The notes under the pieces were generated by a model. That model was given only the letters and a program-made list of their open reading frames with translations. It did not search any database and was not told where the DNA came from. 64,000 nt of DNA, from contig DKQK01000059.1 of NCBI GenBank assembly GCA_002471665.1, positions 3,459-67,458 of the forward strand, given 5' to 3'. The DNA comes from Gammaproteobacteria bacterium UBA7310 (GTDB taxonomy: Bacteria; Pseudomonadota; Gammaproteobacteria; Pseudomonadales; Ketobacteraceae). Both the position numbers and the translations under genes were made by a program. How positions within the stretch are numbered: position 1 is the stretch's first letter; each line of letters starts with the position of its first letter. Below are positions 1 to 8,950 of the stretch, piece by piece.

Positions 1-21
1 GTTGCCGGACCGGTACTCGAC

Positions 22-468
22 TCAGGCCTTGGCCAGAATCCGATCCAGGTGATTGGCAAAGGCCTGCCGATCACTTTGGCTCAGGGGCGGAGGACCACCG
101 GTATCCACACCACTGGAGCGCATGGTATCCATAAAATCCCTTATATTGAGCCGGCCGCGGATATTTTCCGTGGTATGCAGTTCGCCGCGGGGGCTCAATG
201 CCAACGCCCCTTTTTCGATGGCTTCAGCGGCCAGCGGTATGTCACTGGTGATCACCAGATCCCCTGCCTGTACCCGCCGCACGATCTCGTTGTCGGCAAT
301 GTCGAATCCGGATTCAACCTGCAGAAAATGGATATGGGGGGATTTGGGGATACGCAAAAACTGATTGGCCACCAGGGTGGTGGTCACGCCCTTGCGCTCG
401 GCAGCGCGGAACAGGATTTCCTTGATCACCACCGGACAGGCATCGGCATCCACCCATATATTCATCAT
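22..468 (-). CDS. yaiI: YaiI/YqxD family protein (UPF0178, DUF188)
   Basis: A 148-residue protein of the conserved YaiI/YqxD family, whose biochemical role is not established. It begins with the family hallmark IWVDADACP and continues with a PIN-like alpha/beta pattern (VITSDIPLAAEAI, then ARGELH-type segment near residue 95) and the usual C-terminal SQSDRQAFANHLDRIL helix. Length matches full-length members. Two ATG codons are adjacent; the first is used here. It lies about 40 bp downstream of the HxlR gene on the same strand. Family assignment is firm; function is unknown. Confidence 0.93.
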   Translation of the reverse strand: MMNIWVDADACPVVIKEILFRAAERKGVTTTLVANQFLRIPKSPHIHFLQVESGFDIADNEIVRRVQAGDLVITSDIPLAAEAIEKGALALSPRGELHTTENIRGRLNIRDFMDTMRSSGVDTGGPPPLSQSDRQAFANHLDRILAKA

Positions 469-508
469 TGATTCAACTCAGGCCACAGACAATAGAGGGC
501 ATTCTAAC

Positions 509-1219
509 TCAAATGCCCGCGCCCATCATGTTGGTGTGAATTTCCTCAGCCGGCGGAATCCCCTCAAAAATCGATGGTTTTATCCACTGCGAAACGTTCC
601 GGGTCAGCTCCACCGGGCCCACCAGTTTCAGGCGTTTATCGGCGATAGCCTGCTTATAGCTGATGTCCCCCATCCAGGCCTGGATCATGGTGCGCAGATC
701 CGTGGTGAAATACACGTCCACATCCTTGCCCGGATCGTGAATACAGGTATCTACCTGGTCGTTCTTCACCACAATCCACCAGTCCTTCAGGTTTTCCAGA
801 TCTGTAAACTGAAAGCGGATTACGGTTTCCGTTCCAATCAGCTTATTCACATCCACACTGCGTTCCAGATACAGCATCAGCAGCTCAACGTCCAGATCCC
901 CTTCCGGCATCCCCTCCCGGGCCCAGCGCATCCCCCACACACCCACCGCTTCCAACACCGGCAGCAGCTCCTGGCCGGAAGGTGTCAGAAAGTATTCATA
1001 GCCTTTCTGACCGGGGATTTTTTTCTTCATCACGATGCCACAGGCACACAGCTCATTGAGCCGCTTGGTCAGCATCGTGGGTGAAATGGAGCTGAGGCCA
1101 CGCTGCAGGGTATTGAAGCGGCTGGCTCCCATGAGCAGTTCCCGCACAATCAATAGCGTCCACTTATCCCCCAGAATCTCAGTGGCTTTCGAGACCGGGC
1201 AAAATTGTCCGTATTGCAT
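509..1219 (-). CDS. HxlR-family transcriptional regulator with SCP2-like C-terminal domain
   Basis: A 236-residue regulator. Residues 1-110 form an HxlR winged helix: CPVSKATEILGDKWTLLIVREL is followed by the LQRGLSSISPTMLTKRL recognition region. The C-terminal 120 residues resemble the SCP2 sterol-carrier fold often fused to HxlR domains and may bind a hydrophobic ligand. The ATG at 1219 is preferred because AGAGGA lies upstream. It is divergent from an acyl-CoA dehydrogenase gene, and three 22-bp-spaced repeats lie between them, so it probably controls that gene and itself. The ligand is unknown. Confidence 0.88.
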   Translation of the reverse strand: MQYGQFCPVSKATEILGDKWTLLIVRELLMGASRFNTLQRGLSSISPTMLTKRLNELCACGIVMKKKIPGQKGYEYFLTPSGQELLPVLEAVGVWGMRWAREGMPEGDLDVELLMLYLERSVDVNKLIGTETVIRFQFTDLENLKDWWIVVKNDQVDTCIHDPGKDVDVYFTTDLRTMIQAWMGDISYKQAIADKRLKLVGPVELTRNVSQWIKPSIFEGIPPAEEIHTNMMGAGI

Positions 1220-1333
1220 CAAATGGTCCTCTTGCTGGTTGATGCGCTAAGCACCATCAGGAGATGGTGAATAGGTCACAGGTTTTTCAGGCCTTAATAC
1301 CGCTATCAATCAAACCTTTTTCTTGTTTTGCGC

Positions 1334-1386
1334 TAACTACAGATTAGAAAGCGCGTTACTACAGTTTGCGTAGTTAGTTACTACAG
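1334..1386. promoter_or_regulatory. Three 22-bp-spaced TWACTACAG repeats, putative HxlR operator
   Basis: The 9-mer TWACTACAG occurs at 1334-1342, 1356-1364 and 1378-1386, an exact period of 22 bp (about two helical turns), between the divergent HxlR and acyl-CoA dehydrogenase genes. An inverted ACTAC...GTAGT arrangement overlaps the middle copy. The geometry suggests several dimers bound on one face of the DNA. That the local HxlR protein binds here is inference. Confidence 0.6.
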
Positions 1387-1476
1387 TTCTGAAAGTATTT
1401 TTACTGGCTGGCCTTTCCTATGATGGCGTTGTTGACGAGCACAAAGCTCAACCCCAGACACCACACGGAGACGACT

Positions 1477-2619
1477 ATGGAAACCCAATCACACACAGCC
1501 TGGTATGACGCCGCCGAAGAACTGCTTAATAATTTGGGCAGCCAGTTCAGCAAGCGCGCTTTTGATTTTGACAGCAATTGCCGGTTTGTACAAAACAATT
1601 ACGACGACCTGAAAGAAGCCCGCTTCTTTTCATTAGCAATACCTGTTGAACTGGGGGGCGGCGGCCTTACCTACACCGAGTTATGCCAGATTACTCAGCA
1701 ACTTGCCCAGCATTGCGGGTCCACGGCCCTGGCCTTTGCCATGCATTCCCACCCCGTAGCCCTGAATGTATTCAAGGCCAATCGCAATGACGAGCGTGCT
1801 ATCGCCACCCTGAAGAAAATCGCCTCCGGTGAACTGATTATCGCCGGTACCGGCGCCAATGACTGGCTCCAGTCCAGCGGCACAGCACAAGCGGTTGCCG
1901 GCGGCTACGTGATCAATGCCCACAAGCGTTTCGTCAGCGGCGGGCCCGGAGCCCAGGTGCTGGTATCCAGCGTCAACCATCAAACCAGTGAAGGCGCAGA
2001 AGTGATTCACTTCTCCCTGCCCATGAGCAGCGAAGGCATCCGCATCCGAGACAACTGGAAAACCCTGGGTATGCGCGGCACCGGCTCCAACGACGTGATT
2101 CTGGAGAACGTCTTCCTGCCGGAAACCGCCATCGTGGCCCGGCGGCCCGCCGGTGTCTGGCACCCCATCTGGGATGCCATTCTGCCCAACGCCATGCCAC
2201 TGATTACCTCCTGCTATTTCGGCATGGCCGAGAAGGCTTTCCATCTGGCGACAGAAGCCTGTCAGGGAAAACCCGCCCTGGCCACCCTGCTGGGCAGCCT
2301 GCACAACGAACTGACCGTGGCACGACTGGCCGTGGATGACATGGTTCGCAGTCACGACAATTACAGTTTCACCCCGGACCGCAACCTGACCAACGCCATA
2401 CTCACCCGCAAAACCATTGCCAATCAGGCCATCCGCAACGTGGTGGACCAGGCTGCGGTGTTGGTGGGCGGCAGCGGATTTTTTCAGGGCAGCGACCTTG
2501 AACGCATCATCCGTGATGTGCGAGCCATGCATTTTCATCCGCTGCCGGAACATAAGCAGCAGGCGTTTTCCGGGCGTTTACTGCAGGGGCTGGATCCTGT
2601 CTGCGAACTGACTCAATAA
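1477..2619 (+). CDS. Acyl-CoA dehydrogenase family protein
   Basis: A 380-residue flavoprotein of the acyl-CoA dehydrogenase superfamily. Family features include the N-terminal helical region (FSLAIPVELGGGGLTY), the mid-domain RFVSGGPGAQVLV and the TLGMRGTGSNDVILENVFLP segment, and a C-terminal domain ending in ERIIRDVRAMHFHPLPEHK. This type is close to DszC/flavin-dependent monooxygenase-like members as well as true dehydrogenases, so the substrate is unassigned. ATG 1477 is chosen because GGAG lies 7 nt upstream; a longer in-frame start at 1420 lacks support. It is divergent from HxlR and followed by a strong terminator. Confidence 0.85.
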   Translation: METQSHTAWYDAAEELLNNLGSQFSKRAFDFDSNCRFVQNNYDDLKEARFFSLAIPVELGGGGLTYTELCQITQQLAQHCGSTALAFAMHSHPVALNVFKANRNDERAIATLKKIASGELIIAGTGANDWLQSSGTAQAVAGGYVINAHKRFVSGGPGAQVLVSSVNHQTSEGAEVIHFSLPMSSEGIRIRDNWKTLGMRGTGSNDVILENVFLPETAIVARRPAGVWHPIWDAILPNAMPLITSCYFGMAEKAFHLATEACQGKPALATLLGSLHNELTVARLAVDDMVRSHDNYSFTPDRNLTNAILTRKTIANQAIRNVVDQAAVLVGGSGFFQGSDLERIIRDVRAMHFHPLPEHKQQAFSGRLLQGLDPVCELTQ

Positions 2620-2693
2620 CCTTTTTGAATCCAGCGCAATTAACAGAGGATCAGCACAGCCTGACCCGCTGCCTGTCAGCACCAAATAAGCGC

Positions 2694-2741
2694 ATAACAG
2701 AAAGGGCCACCGGTTGCCTCACCGGCGGCCCTTTCTGTTAT
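2694..2741. terminator. Bidirectional rho-independent terminator
   Basis: A perfect 15-bp inverted repeat (2694-2708 and 2727-2741, ending in GGCCCTTTCTGTTAT) with an 18-nt inner segment separates the convergent acyl-CoA dehydrogenase and phosphatase genes. Confidence 0.8.
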
Positions 2742-2754
2742 AGCCCTTCTTGCT

Positions 2755-4365
2755 TTACCAGCCTCGATGCCAGCCGCGACTGCGCTCCGGCTCCAGGGTT
2801 TTGCGATAGACGGGATTACCGTCGATGTCCTTCAGTGTCACCGTCATCTCCGCAGAATAGGCATCAATGTCCACCTGGCCATAGAACTGCAGCCCTGCGA
2901 AGGGAGACAGATTGGGTGCCTCCGGTGCCATCTGGAAATCCACCTGTGGCCCAAAGGTATTATCCAGTTGATTGGGGCCAAAACTGCCCGCATTCAAGGG
3001 GCCGCTGACAAACTCCCAGAACGGCAGAAAATCCTGGAACCGTGCTTGGTTGGGATCGTAGTAGTGGGCGGCACAGTAATGCACATCCGCGGTAAACCAC
3101 ACCACGTTACTGATGCGCTTGCGCTTGATATAACGCAATAATTCCACCATCTCCAGCTCACGCCCCCGGGCCGGGCCGTCGCCGTTGGCCATGTTCTCAA
3201 ATTTCTCTGCACCATCGCGCACCACCAGGCCAATGGGCATGTCGGATGCGATGACTTTCCAGGTCGCTTTGGAATGATCCAGCTGGTGCTTGATCCAGGC
3301 CAACTGTTCTTCACCCAAAAACGCGGTTTCCGCACTTTGCTCAGCCTGATCATTGGCGGAGTTGGCCGCCCGGTAGCTGCGCATATCAATGACAATCACA
3401 TCCAACAGATCACCATAGGAAATCTTGCGATACACCCGCTCCGCTTCCGAGCTGTCGTGGGGGCGCATCGGTGAATATTCCAGAAACGCCTTGGCACCGC
3501 GGGCGATCAACGTGGGCACATTCTTTTCACTGTAGCGATCGTCGTTGGCAAGGTCTTTGGAATCAGACCAGTTGTTTACCACTTCATGATCATCCCACTG
3601 CCAGATCTGTGGTACCTCAGCATTGAAGCGGCGCACGTTGTCATCCAGCAGGTTGTATTTATAACGGCCGCGGAACTCGTCCAGGGTCTCCGCCACTTTA
3701 GACACCTCTTCCGTAACCACATTGCGCCACATCAATCCGTTTTCCGCTTCCTGATACTCTGAAATAGGGCCATCGGCGTATATGTTGTCACCGCAGTGAA
3801 TGAAAAAATCCGGTTGCTCCAGGCGCATGGCCTCATAAATTTTCATGCCACCGAACTCAGTATTGATCCCCCAGCCCTGTCCCGCCGTATCACCGGACCA
3901 CAGGAAACGAATATCACGGCGCCGCCGGGGGGCGGTAACAAACCGGCCCGCAACCGGCTCACTGATCACGCGCTCATTGGTCAGATCCTGAAACTGTACC
4001 CGTACGAAAATCTCCCGATCGCTGGGCAGCTGACGAAGATCCAGGCGTGCAGTGAAATCCGAGGTCTGCAGGGCATAGGGCCCGCGTACTTTTACCGGGT
4101 GCCGGAAATCCGGCGCCAGATCATACTCCACCAGCATACGGGCCGGGCGATCGCTGCGACTCCAGATCATGGCACCATGACGCTGTACGTCACCAATCTG
4201 AATCCCCTGCTCCAACTTGGGCCTGACCGCATCACGGGTGATAATGGCGGGTGCGGCCAGTATCCGTGGCGCCACCACGCCGGCGGCCACCACCAAACCG
4301 GATTGACGAATAAACTGACGGCGACTGTTTTTCTTGTGAGTGGGCTTATTTGATTCTTCTGACAT
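2755..4365 (-). CDS. phoD: PhoD-like alkaline phosphatase/phosphodiesterase, Tat-exported
   Basis: A 536-residue PhoD-family metallophosphoesterase. A twin-arginine signal (SRRQFIRQSG followed by VVAAGVVAPRILAAPA) near residues 14-40 indicates Tat export. A PhoD N-terminal beta domain follows. The metal-binding core contains FLWSGDTAGQG, DFFIHCGDNIYADG, QIWQWDDHEVVNNW and VVWFTADVHYCAAHYYD. ATG 4365 is chosen because GGAGGA lies upstream. Such enzymes release phosphate from phosphomonoesters or diesters and are often phosphate-starvation induced, though no Pho box was identified. It lies just outside the left edge of the cassette-like region. Confidence 0.9.
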   Translation of the reverse strand: MSEESNKPTHKKNSRRQFIRQSGLVVAAGVVAPRILAAPAIITRDAVRPKLEQGIQIGDVQRHGAMIWSRSDRPARMLVEYDLAPDFRHPVKVRGPYALQTSDFTARLDLRQLPSDREIFVRVQFQDLTNERVISEPVAGRFVTAPRRRRDIRFLWSGDTAGQGWGINTEFGGMKIYEAMRLEQPDFFIHCGDNIYADGPISEYQEAENGLMWRNVVTEEVSKVAETLDEFRGRYKYNLLDDNVRRFNAEVPQIWQWDDHEVVNNWSDSKDLANDDRYSEKNVPTLIARGAKAFLEYSPMRPHDSSEAERVYRKISYGDLLDVIVIDMRSYRAANSANDQAEQSAETAFLGEEQLAWIKHQLDHSKATWKVIASDMPIGLVVRDGAEKFENMANGDGPARGRELEMVELLRYIKRKRISNVVWFTADVHYCAAHYYDPNQARFQDFLPFWEFVSGPLNAGSFGPNQLDNTFGPQVDFQMAPEAPNLSPFAGLQFYGQVDIDAYSAEMTVTLKDIDGNPVYRKTLEPERSRGWHRGW

Positions 4366-4394
4366 GAGCAGCAATCCTCCTGTGGGCGTGTGAT

Positions 4395-4491
4395 AGATAA
4401 CGCGCACAAGGGTAGATGCGGCTTGTGACAAGAGTAGGACTATTTTATGTCGTGAAAGTGATGAGTACCTGACCGGTGGATGACGTTAGGT
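4395..4491. other. Possible left-most attC-like site
   Basis: GTTAGGT at 4485-4491 fits the attC core consensus, and its complement ACCTAAC overlaps the stop codon of the next gene, as in the clearer sites further right. The best left partner is AGATAAC at 4395-4401, but the inner arms pair poorly. Weak candidate that would mark the left border of the array. Confidence 0.3.
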
Positions 4492-4998
4492 ACGAAGCAA
4501 GCCAATGGCGTAGGTGTCGCCATCCCCCAACTGCTCCAGGAAATCTTCGGCCTTTGCAATCTCCATCACCTGGATGGTGCCGGAGGACACCGCCACATGG
4601 GCTGCCTCCATCATATTGCTGATCAGCACGGCGCCATCACCAGTGGCAACCACGGCCCCCAGATGCATGTTGTACCCGCCATCTGAGGTAAGATCGGCAC
4701 CGGTCTTATTCAAACAGATAATCCCCTGCCCTTCGGCAGGTAAGCTATCACCAAAATCATAGTCGGTGATTCCCGCAGCACTATTATGAAAATCCTGCGT
4801 ATCACTGATATTGAACGTTTTGTTACCAAATTCCGCGTAAACGTGCGGCGCCCTGGACTGACCGGCTGCCCACGGCAGTATTTTCTGAGCGTGGTAACAC
4901 TGGATAATGTACTCCGCAGACTCAATGCAACTTTTCGGTACCGCCTTACTGCCACGCCCACCGGAAGTGACAAATCCAAGCGTACTCGTCCAAGCCAT
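4486..4998 (-). CDS. Hypothetical protein, first gene of the accessory block
   Basis: A 170-residue protein not recognised by family. No signal peptide or membrane segment is evident. The sequence is rich in Gly, Ala and Asp, with a central HVYAEFGNKTFNISD stretch and a C-terminal half that reads like a small beta-rich domain. The stop codon TAA sits inside ACCTAAC, an arrangement seen for integron cassettes in this window. It lies between the phosphatase and GST genes on the same strand but is more than 100 bp from both, so it is probably an independent cassette. Confidence 0.6.
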   Translation of the reverse strand: MAWTSTLGFVTSGGRGSKAVPKSCIESAEYIIQCYHAQKILPWAAGQSRAPHVYAEFGNKTFNISDTQDFHNSAAGITDYDFGDSLPAEGQGIICLNKTGADLTSDGGYNMHLGAVVATGDGAVLISNMMEAAHVAVSSGTIQVMEIAKAEDFLEQLGDGDTYAIGLLRT

Positions 4999-5111
4999 AA
5001 AATTTCCCCAAGAATAAAAAATATCGTTCGATCAAATGGTCAAGCGTCGTATCTTAACGTGCCCCTGGCCCGGAAAGAATAGCCAAAAGAAGGATTGAGT
5101 TGGTGTCCCAT

Positions 5112-5714
5112 CTATGGCGTCATGCCACAATAGCCGGGCAATGACTCGATTCTCCGCAACCACCTGACAATATTCTGGTATCCGGAAAGATCGAACCCAC
5201 CTTCATGAGCAACATGGGTATAAGCATACAAACTTATATCCGCGATAGTGGGAGAATCACCAACGAAATAATCGCGACCTGCCAAGTGACTGTCCATTAC
5301 AGACAAGGCCCTGTTGCCGCCCTCCTGCTTTGACAAGTATTCCTCCTTACGTGATTCAGGGAGGCCCAGATACTTGTTAATGAATCGGGCAACGGCAATA
5401 TAAGGCTCATGACTATACTGCTCGAAGAACTGCCATTGCAACACCTTCGCACGATCCAATCCCGACCCTGGCAACAATGCGCTACCCTCTGCCAAAAAGT
5501 TCAGGATCGCATTGGATTCGACAAGAAACTCCGACTCCCCAACTTGCAATACAGGAATCTTCTCATTGCCATTCATTCGGGTAAACTCAGGTGTACGGGT
5601 ATCACCGGCAACAATATCGACATGAACCCATTCGTGCTCAAGACCCAACAATTGCATCAACAACTTAACCTTGTAGCAATTACCTGACTGAAGATCTCCA
5701 TATACCCGATACAT
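5112..5714 (-). CDS. Glutathione S-transferase family protein
   Basis: A 200-residue protein with the GST layout. The thioredoxin-like N-terminal half begins MYRVYGDLQSGNCYKVKLLMQLLG, contains NEKIPVLQVGESEFLVESNAIL with the conserved cis-Pro and ESxAI glutathione-binding element, and leads into an all-helical C-terminal domain (DYFVGDSPTIADISLYAYTHVA). ATG 5714 has GAGAGG just upstream; ATG 5726 is the alternative. Likely a cytosolic detoxification or stress enzyme. It is separated from its neighbours by more than 100 bp, as expected for a cassette gene. Confidence 0.88.
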   Translation of the reverse strand: MYRVYGDLQSGNCYKVKLLMQLLGLEHEWVHVDIVAGDTRTPEFTRMNGNEKIPVLQVGESEFLVESNAILNFLAEGSALLPGSGLDRAKVLQWQFFEQYSHEPYIAVARFINKYLGLPESRKEEYLSKQEGGNRALSVMDSHLAGRDYFVGDSPTIADISLYAYTHVAHEGGFDLSGYQNIVRWLRRIESLPGYCGMTP

Positions 5715-5841
5715 ATCACCTCTCATAATTTTCAGCCTTTTGAATGACAAAAAAAGCAATAGAGCGTAACCATAGAGCACCCAAGCAGAGATATCCGAGC
5801 AGAAATATCCAACCCGGGGCATCTAAGAATATAGGAACCGC

Positions 5842-6153
5842 TCAAACTGCGATGGCATCAGACACTATATCGTAGGAATGGAATACCCGCTCCATCAAAC
5901 CGTGTTGACGGGCACTGATACGCCAGGGCTCAATGTGTGGAGCGACCAAGTGATTCTCTAACGCTTCCCGGCTTGGCCACAGCTCAGAAAAGCGTATCAG
6001 GCCCTTATCAAATGGGTCTTCTGCGACCTCATAAAGAATACAACCATCCTGCTCCTGGGTTTTCCTGACGAACTCTTCCAGATACGGCAACACGCTTGCT
6101 ACATTTTCTGCTGGAAACCGTAATATTCCAAATACCGCAACTTTTGCACTCAT
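5842..6153 (-). CDS. Antibiotic biosynthesis monooxygenase (ABM/YgiN-like) domain protein
   Basis: A 103-residue single-domain protein of the ABM dimeric alpha/beta barrel family. It shows a strand-helix-strand start (VAVFGILRFPAENVASVLPYLEEFV), the QEQDGCILYEVAEDP strand, and the ELWPSREALENHLVAPHI helix with the conserved His. Members act on quinones or as small cofactor-free monooxygenases; the substrate here cannot be told. ATG 6153 has GGGAGTGG upstream. It is a typical small stand-alone accessory gene. Confidence 0.82.
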   Translation of the reverse strand: MSAKVAVFGILRFPAENVASVLPYLEEFVRKTQEQDGCILYEVAEDPFDKGLIRFSELWPSREALENHLVAPHIEPWRISARQHGLMERVFHSYDIVSDAIAV

Positions 6154-6272
6154 ATCCACTCCCATCCGGATTCGACAATCTTAGAATACGAATCAACTTG
6201 ATCATACAACCAAATCACTCAAACGGTACAACCACACTTTAACGCAAACCAGTGATATAAACACTCCCACAA

Positions 6273-6764
6273 CTATGGAAACCAATACAGCTCCTGCCCG
6301 ATGGCGTCATAGAGCTTTAAGATATCTTCTTCTTTCGGCTTGTACCAAACTTTAGCGGCGATTAACTTATTAACTGAGTTATTGGTTTTTGGGCCATAAA
6401 ATACCTGCAAAAGAGACAAAACCGCTGAATACTCCGCCTCAATCTGGACCAACCTATTGGATAGTTTCTCAGAAACCTCGCTTATTACTGGCGGGGATTG
6501 TCCCTGCTCCAGCGCTATAGTTCTGGCGTTACGGTCAATCTTAATTAACTCAATATTCTTCTGTATTTCATCAAGGCTCGCTACTGCTTTTGCCAATCGC
6601 TCTACCAATTTAATTCTTTGCTGCACCGTAAATTTCTTATGATCATACTGAACTTCCCTTTCCCACGCTTTTTCGCCCAATTGGAACGACAAGAATGCAC
6701 CCACTGTGCTACCCAAAAAAGCCAGTACCGCACTCAGGATGACTATCCTCATTTCCTGTTTCAT
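6273..6764 (-). CDS. Hypothetical protein with N-terminal membrane anchor and coiled coil
   Basis: A 163-residue protein of unknown function. One hydrophobic segment (about residues 7-28, IVILSAVLAFLGSTVGAFLSF) is followed by a charged helical region (about 40-110) likely to form a coiled coil and a short C-terminal domain ending ELYWFP. This topology suggests an inner-membrane anchored protein with most residues on one side. AAGGA lies upstream of ATG 6764. It is low in GC compared with the flanking core genes. Confidence 0.6.
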   Translation of the reverse strand: MKQEMRIVILSAVLAFLGSTVGAFLSFQLGEKAWEREVQYDHKKFTVQQRIKLVERLAKAVASLDEIQKNIELIKIDRNARTIALEQGQSPPVISEVSEKLSNRLVQIEAEYSAVLSLLQVFYGPKTNNSVNKLIAAKVWYKPKEEDILKLYDAIGQELYWFP

Positions 6765-6937
6765 ACTCTATCCTTGAACCTATCGCCATAACATCTATGT
6801 TAAAAAACGAAGTGGTGAAAGAAGCCGACGGACAATAATGATAATCTCGTCAACTCCCGGTAACGATAATTACTTCTTAATTCCAATCTAATACGCAGTC
6901 AATAAAGGTGAACGGACAAACACAATTAGCTCTGTGG

Positions 6938-7354
6938 TCATCCATTTGCGTTACCTAATAAATTAGCTCTCAATTCGTCTGTTACCGGTGTTGGTTGCAT
7001 TGTATTGGTAGAAACAATCACCTGAGTAATTTCCGCCGATAACACATCAAAGCCGGATACTGTTCCGAAAAAGCGTAAGACAATAGCATGGGTGCGTATT
7101 TCTTTGACCTGTACTTCGATCTCTATCACGTCATCCCAGGTCATCGGTTTCAGGAACTCAATTGAAAAAGCCCTGGCTGGAGGTGCGATACCCTGCTCGA
7201 ATAGCTTCCTTTCGGCACCATCACCGAGGCGAGCTCGAAAAAAATCAAGCCCCGCTTCCACAATGTAATGTGCAGCTCGCGGTGTGTATAGAATCCCGCC
7301 AGGATCACAATCCCCGAACAGGACTCTGCGTTTCACTACAAATCTATCCGTCAT
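6938..7354 (-). CDS. 4HBT-type acyl-CoA thioesterase (hotdog fold)
   Basis: A 138-residue single hotdog domain. Near the N-terminus, VLFGDCDPGGILYTPRAAHYIVEAG matches the catalytic Asp loop and long hotdog helix of 4-hydroxybenzoyl-CoA thioesterase-like enzymes. FSIEFLKPMTWDDVIEIEVQV gives the following strands. It likely hydrolyses an acyl-CoA of unknown chain type in the cytosol. AAGGG lies upstream of the ATG. It is one of three hotdog genes in the accessory block (others at 22242-22640 and 31294-31734), from different subfamilies. Confidence 0.85.
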   Translation of the reverse strand: MTDRFVVKRRVLFGDCDPGGILYTPRAAHYIVEAGLDFFRARLGDGAERKLFEQGIAPPARAFSIEFLKPMTWDDVIEIEVQVKEIRTHAIVLRFFGTVSGFDVLSAEITQVIVSTNTMQPTPVTDELRANLLGNANG

Positions 7355-7492
7355 GAGTTGGCCCTTTTCTGATTCCAGCTATCACTCCATTTTGTTAGTA
7401 CCGAATATCAGCCCATACTTAGGTTCCGCGAAAATAGCCCGAGACGAAACCTTGGGAAACGCTCTAACCACAATACACATCATTACTAACCC

Positions 7493-7531
7493 CAGCTTTC
7501 TGAACACCCTAGCTTTCTGAACACCCTAGCT
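7493..7531. repeat. 17-bp tandem repeat, two and a partial copy
   Basis: AGCTTTCTGAACACCCT occurs at 7493-7509 and 7510-7526, followed by a partial copy, in the spacer between the thioesterase and NAD(P)-binding genes. It looks like a local slippage duplication. Confidence 0.8.
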
Positions 7532-7571
7532 TAAGCTTCAGTTCCAGTCACTTGGTTTATCAGAGGTGTGA

Positions 7572-8201
7572 TCAGGCGATAGCTTGCTCAATCCTTGATT
7601 CACCTTCATACAGCTCATATATTTTATTTCTGACCTTCGGATTATTCACGCAGTGTGCGATTACTCTGGCTGTATCCTCTCTGGATATGACTTGTGCATC
7701 CGGATTAACTGGACGGCTAATATCAATAGATCCCGTACCCTGCAAATCTGTTAATCGACCAGGCCTTAGAATCGTATAACATAACCCTGAGTTCTTCAGG
7801 TATTCATCAGCAAAATACTTTGCTACCAGATAAGGCTTAATTGGGCGCGGACCTCTATCTGGATCATCAGCACCACGAGAACTGACCATGATAAAGTGCC
7901 CGACATCATTATGCTTAGCGGCGTCTATCGCCTTACAAGCACCCCATAGATCAACCAGAAGTGTTTTATCCAAACCAGTACCAGCACCTGATCCTGCCGA
8001 GAAAATAACGGTATCTACACCCTCCATTACCGAGGATATATCACTTTCCAAATCGGCTTCAATCTGATTGATTTGAGGGGGCAAGCCGGATTGATCCGTG
8101 TTCCGAACCATTGCCACCAGGGAGTCGAAAGAATCATAATATTTTTCGCACAATAAGCGGCCTATTCTGCCACTCGCCCCAATCAACAAAACTTTATTCA
8201 T
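7572..8201 (-). CDS. NAD(P)-binding atypical SDR (YwnB/NmrA-like)
   Basis: A 209-residue Rossmann-fold protein of the NAD(P)H-binding/atypical SDR group. The N-terminal VLLIGASGRIGRLL is the nucleotide-binding glycine motif, followed by DTVIFSAGSGAG and the VSSRGADDPDR segment. LVAKYFADEYLKNSGLCYTILRPGRL is the typical helix and C-terminal strand of this group. These proteins are often oxidoreductases or NAD(P)H sensors; the substrate is unknown. ATG 8201 is preferred over 8228 because the Rossmann strand starts immediately after it. Confidence 0.86.
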   Translation of the reverse strand: MNKVLLIGASGRIGRLLCEKYYDSFDSLVAMVRNTDQSGLPPQINQIEADLESDISSVMEGVDTVIFSAGSGAGTGLDKTLLVDLWGACKAIDAAKHNDVGHFIMVSSRGADDPDRGPRPIKPYLVAKYFADEYLKNSGLCYTILRPGRLTDLQGTGSIDISRPVNPDAQVISREDTARVIAHCVNNPKVRNKIYELYEGESRIEQAIA

Positions 8202-8325
8202 CGTTTTATTCTCACAACGGTATGTCACTCAACTAACCGGGGAGCAGCCATGGTTACATGGCTTGCTTTCTTTGAAAGGTCGGCAACATTAAAAACCTAT
8301 AATGAACGCTTAGCTCATCTATTAC

Positions 8326-8709
8326 CTACACACCTTCACGTATTTGAAATACGTTGCCCTCTGGATCGATTCCATTACATGCGATGAATCCCGGCCCGTC
8401 CCAGGTTTCATTAAAAATTTCACCATTATATTCACCAGCGGAGTTTCGCGCTGAATCCAACGATTGCACCGTGAAGAAAAACTTCAGCGCCGTATTCTCA
8501 CGCCGTATAGGTGGAACTTCAATTGATATTCCATTAGCGATCGCTGCTGGGATTTTATGTACCAAAAGTTGAATATCTGGTGATTGCAGCACGATCAGAT
8601 CTTCCCGCTCATGAAGAATCTCCATACCAACCACATTCTGATAGAAACGTGCTACTCGTGTTGCGTCAACCGCATACACGAAGAGCCCCGCTCGAGCAGG
8701 CCCGGACAT
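8326..8709 (-). CDS. VOC (glyoxalase/bleomycin resistance-like) family protein
   Basis: A 127-residue vicinal oxygen chelate protein with two paired beta-alpha-beta-beta modules: VYAVDATRVARFYQNVVGMEILHEREDLIVLQSPDIQLLVH, then a second half ending GFIACNGIDPEGNVFQIREGV, the classic DPxGN end. Members include dioxygenases, glyoxalases and resistance proteins, so function is not fixed. AAGGAG lies just before the ATG. It stands alone in the accessory block. Confidence 0.85.
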   Translation of the reverse strand: MSGPARAGLFVYAVDATRVARFYQNVVGMEILHEREDLIVLQSPDIQLLVHKIPAAIANGISIEVPPIRRENTALKFFFTVQSLDSARNSAGEYNGEIFNETWDGPGFIACNGIDPEGNVFQIREGV

Positions 8710-8950
8710 GTTAACTCCTTAATTAAACTGGGCAACTCCATGCTCTTCTCCGGAGTTGCGCTCAAACACTTTGCCTTCTAGTGATCTTATCACTGTTTGC
8801 TTATCCCACCAGTTGCCTATATTCTCAGGAATAGCTATTTCTTCTGTACAATATAACCCCTAACACTTTCAACACCGACCGAGCATAATGAAGCTCACCG
8901 CATAGAATGTACGAAACCTATTTGCACCGCCTATACCTTAAAGGTAAAAA

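Noticed and set aside
6786..6955. attC site between CCATAAC and GTTACCT
   Set aside because: Arms about 170 bp apart with no convincing stem.
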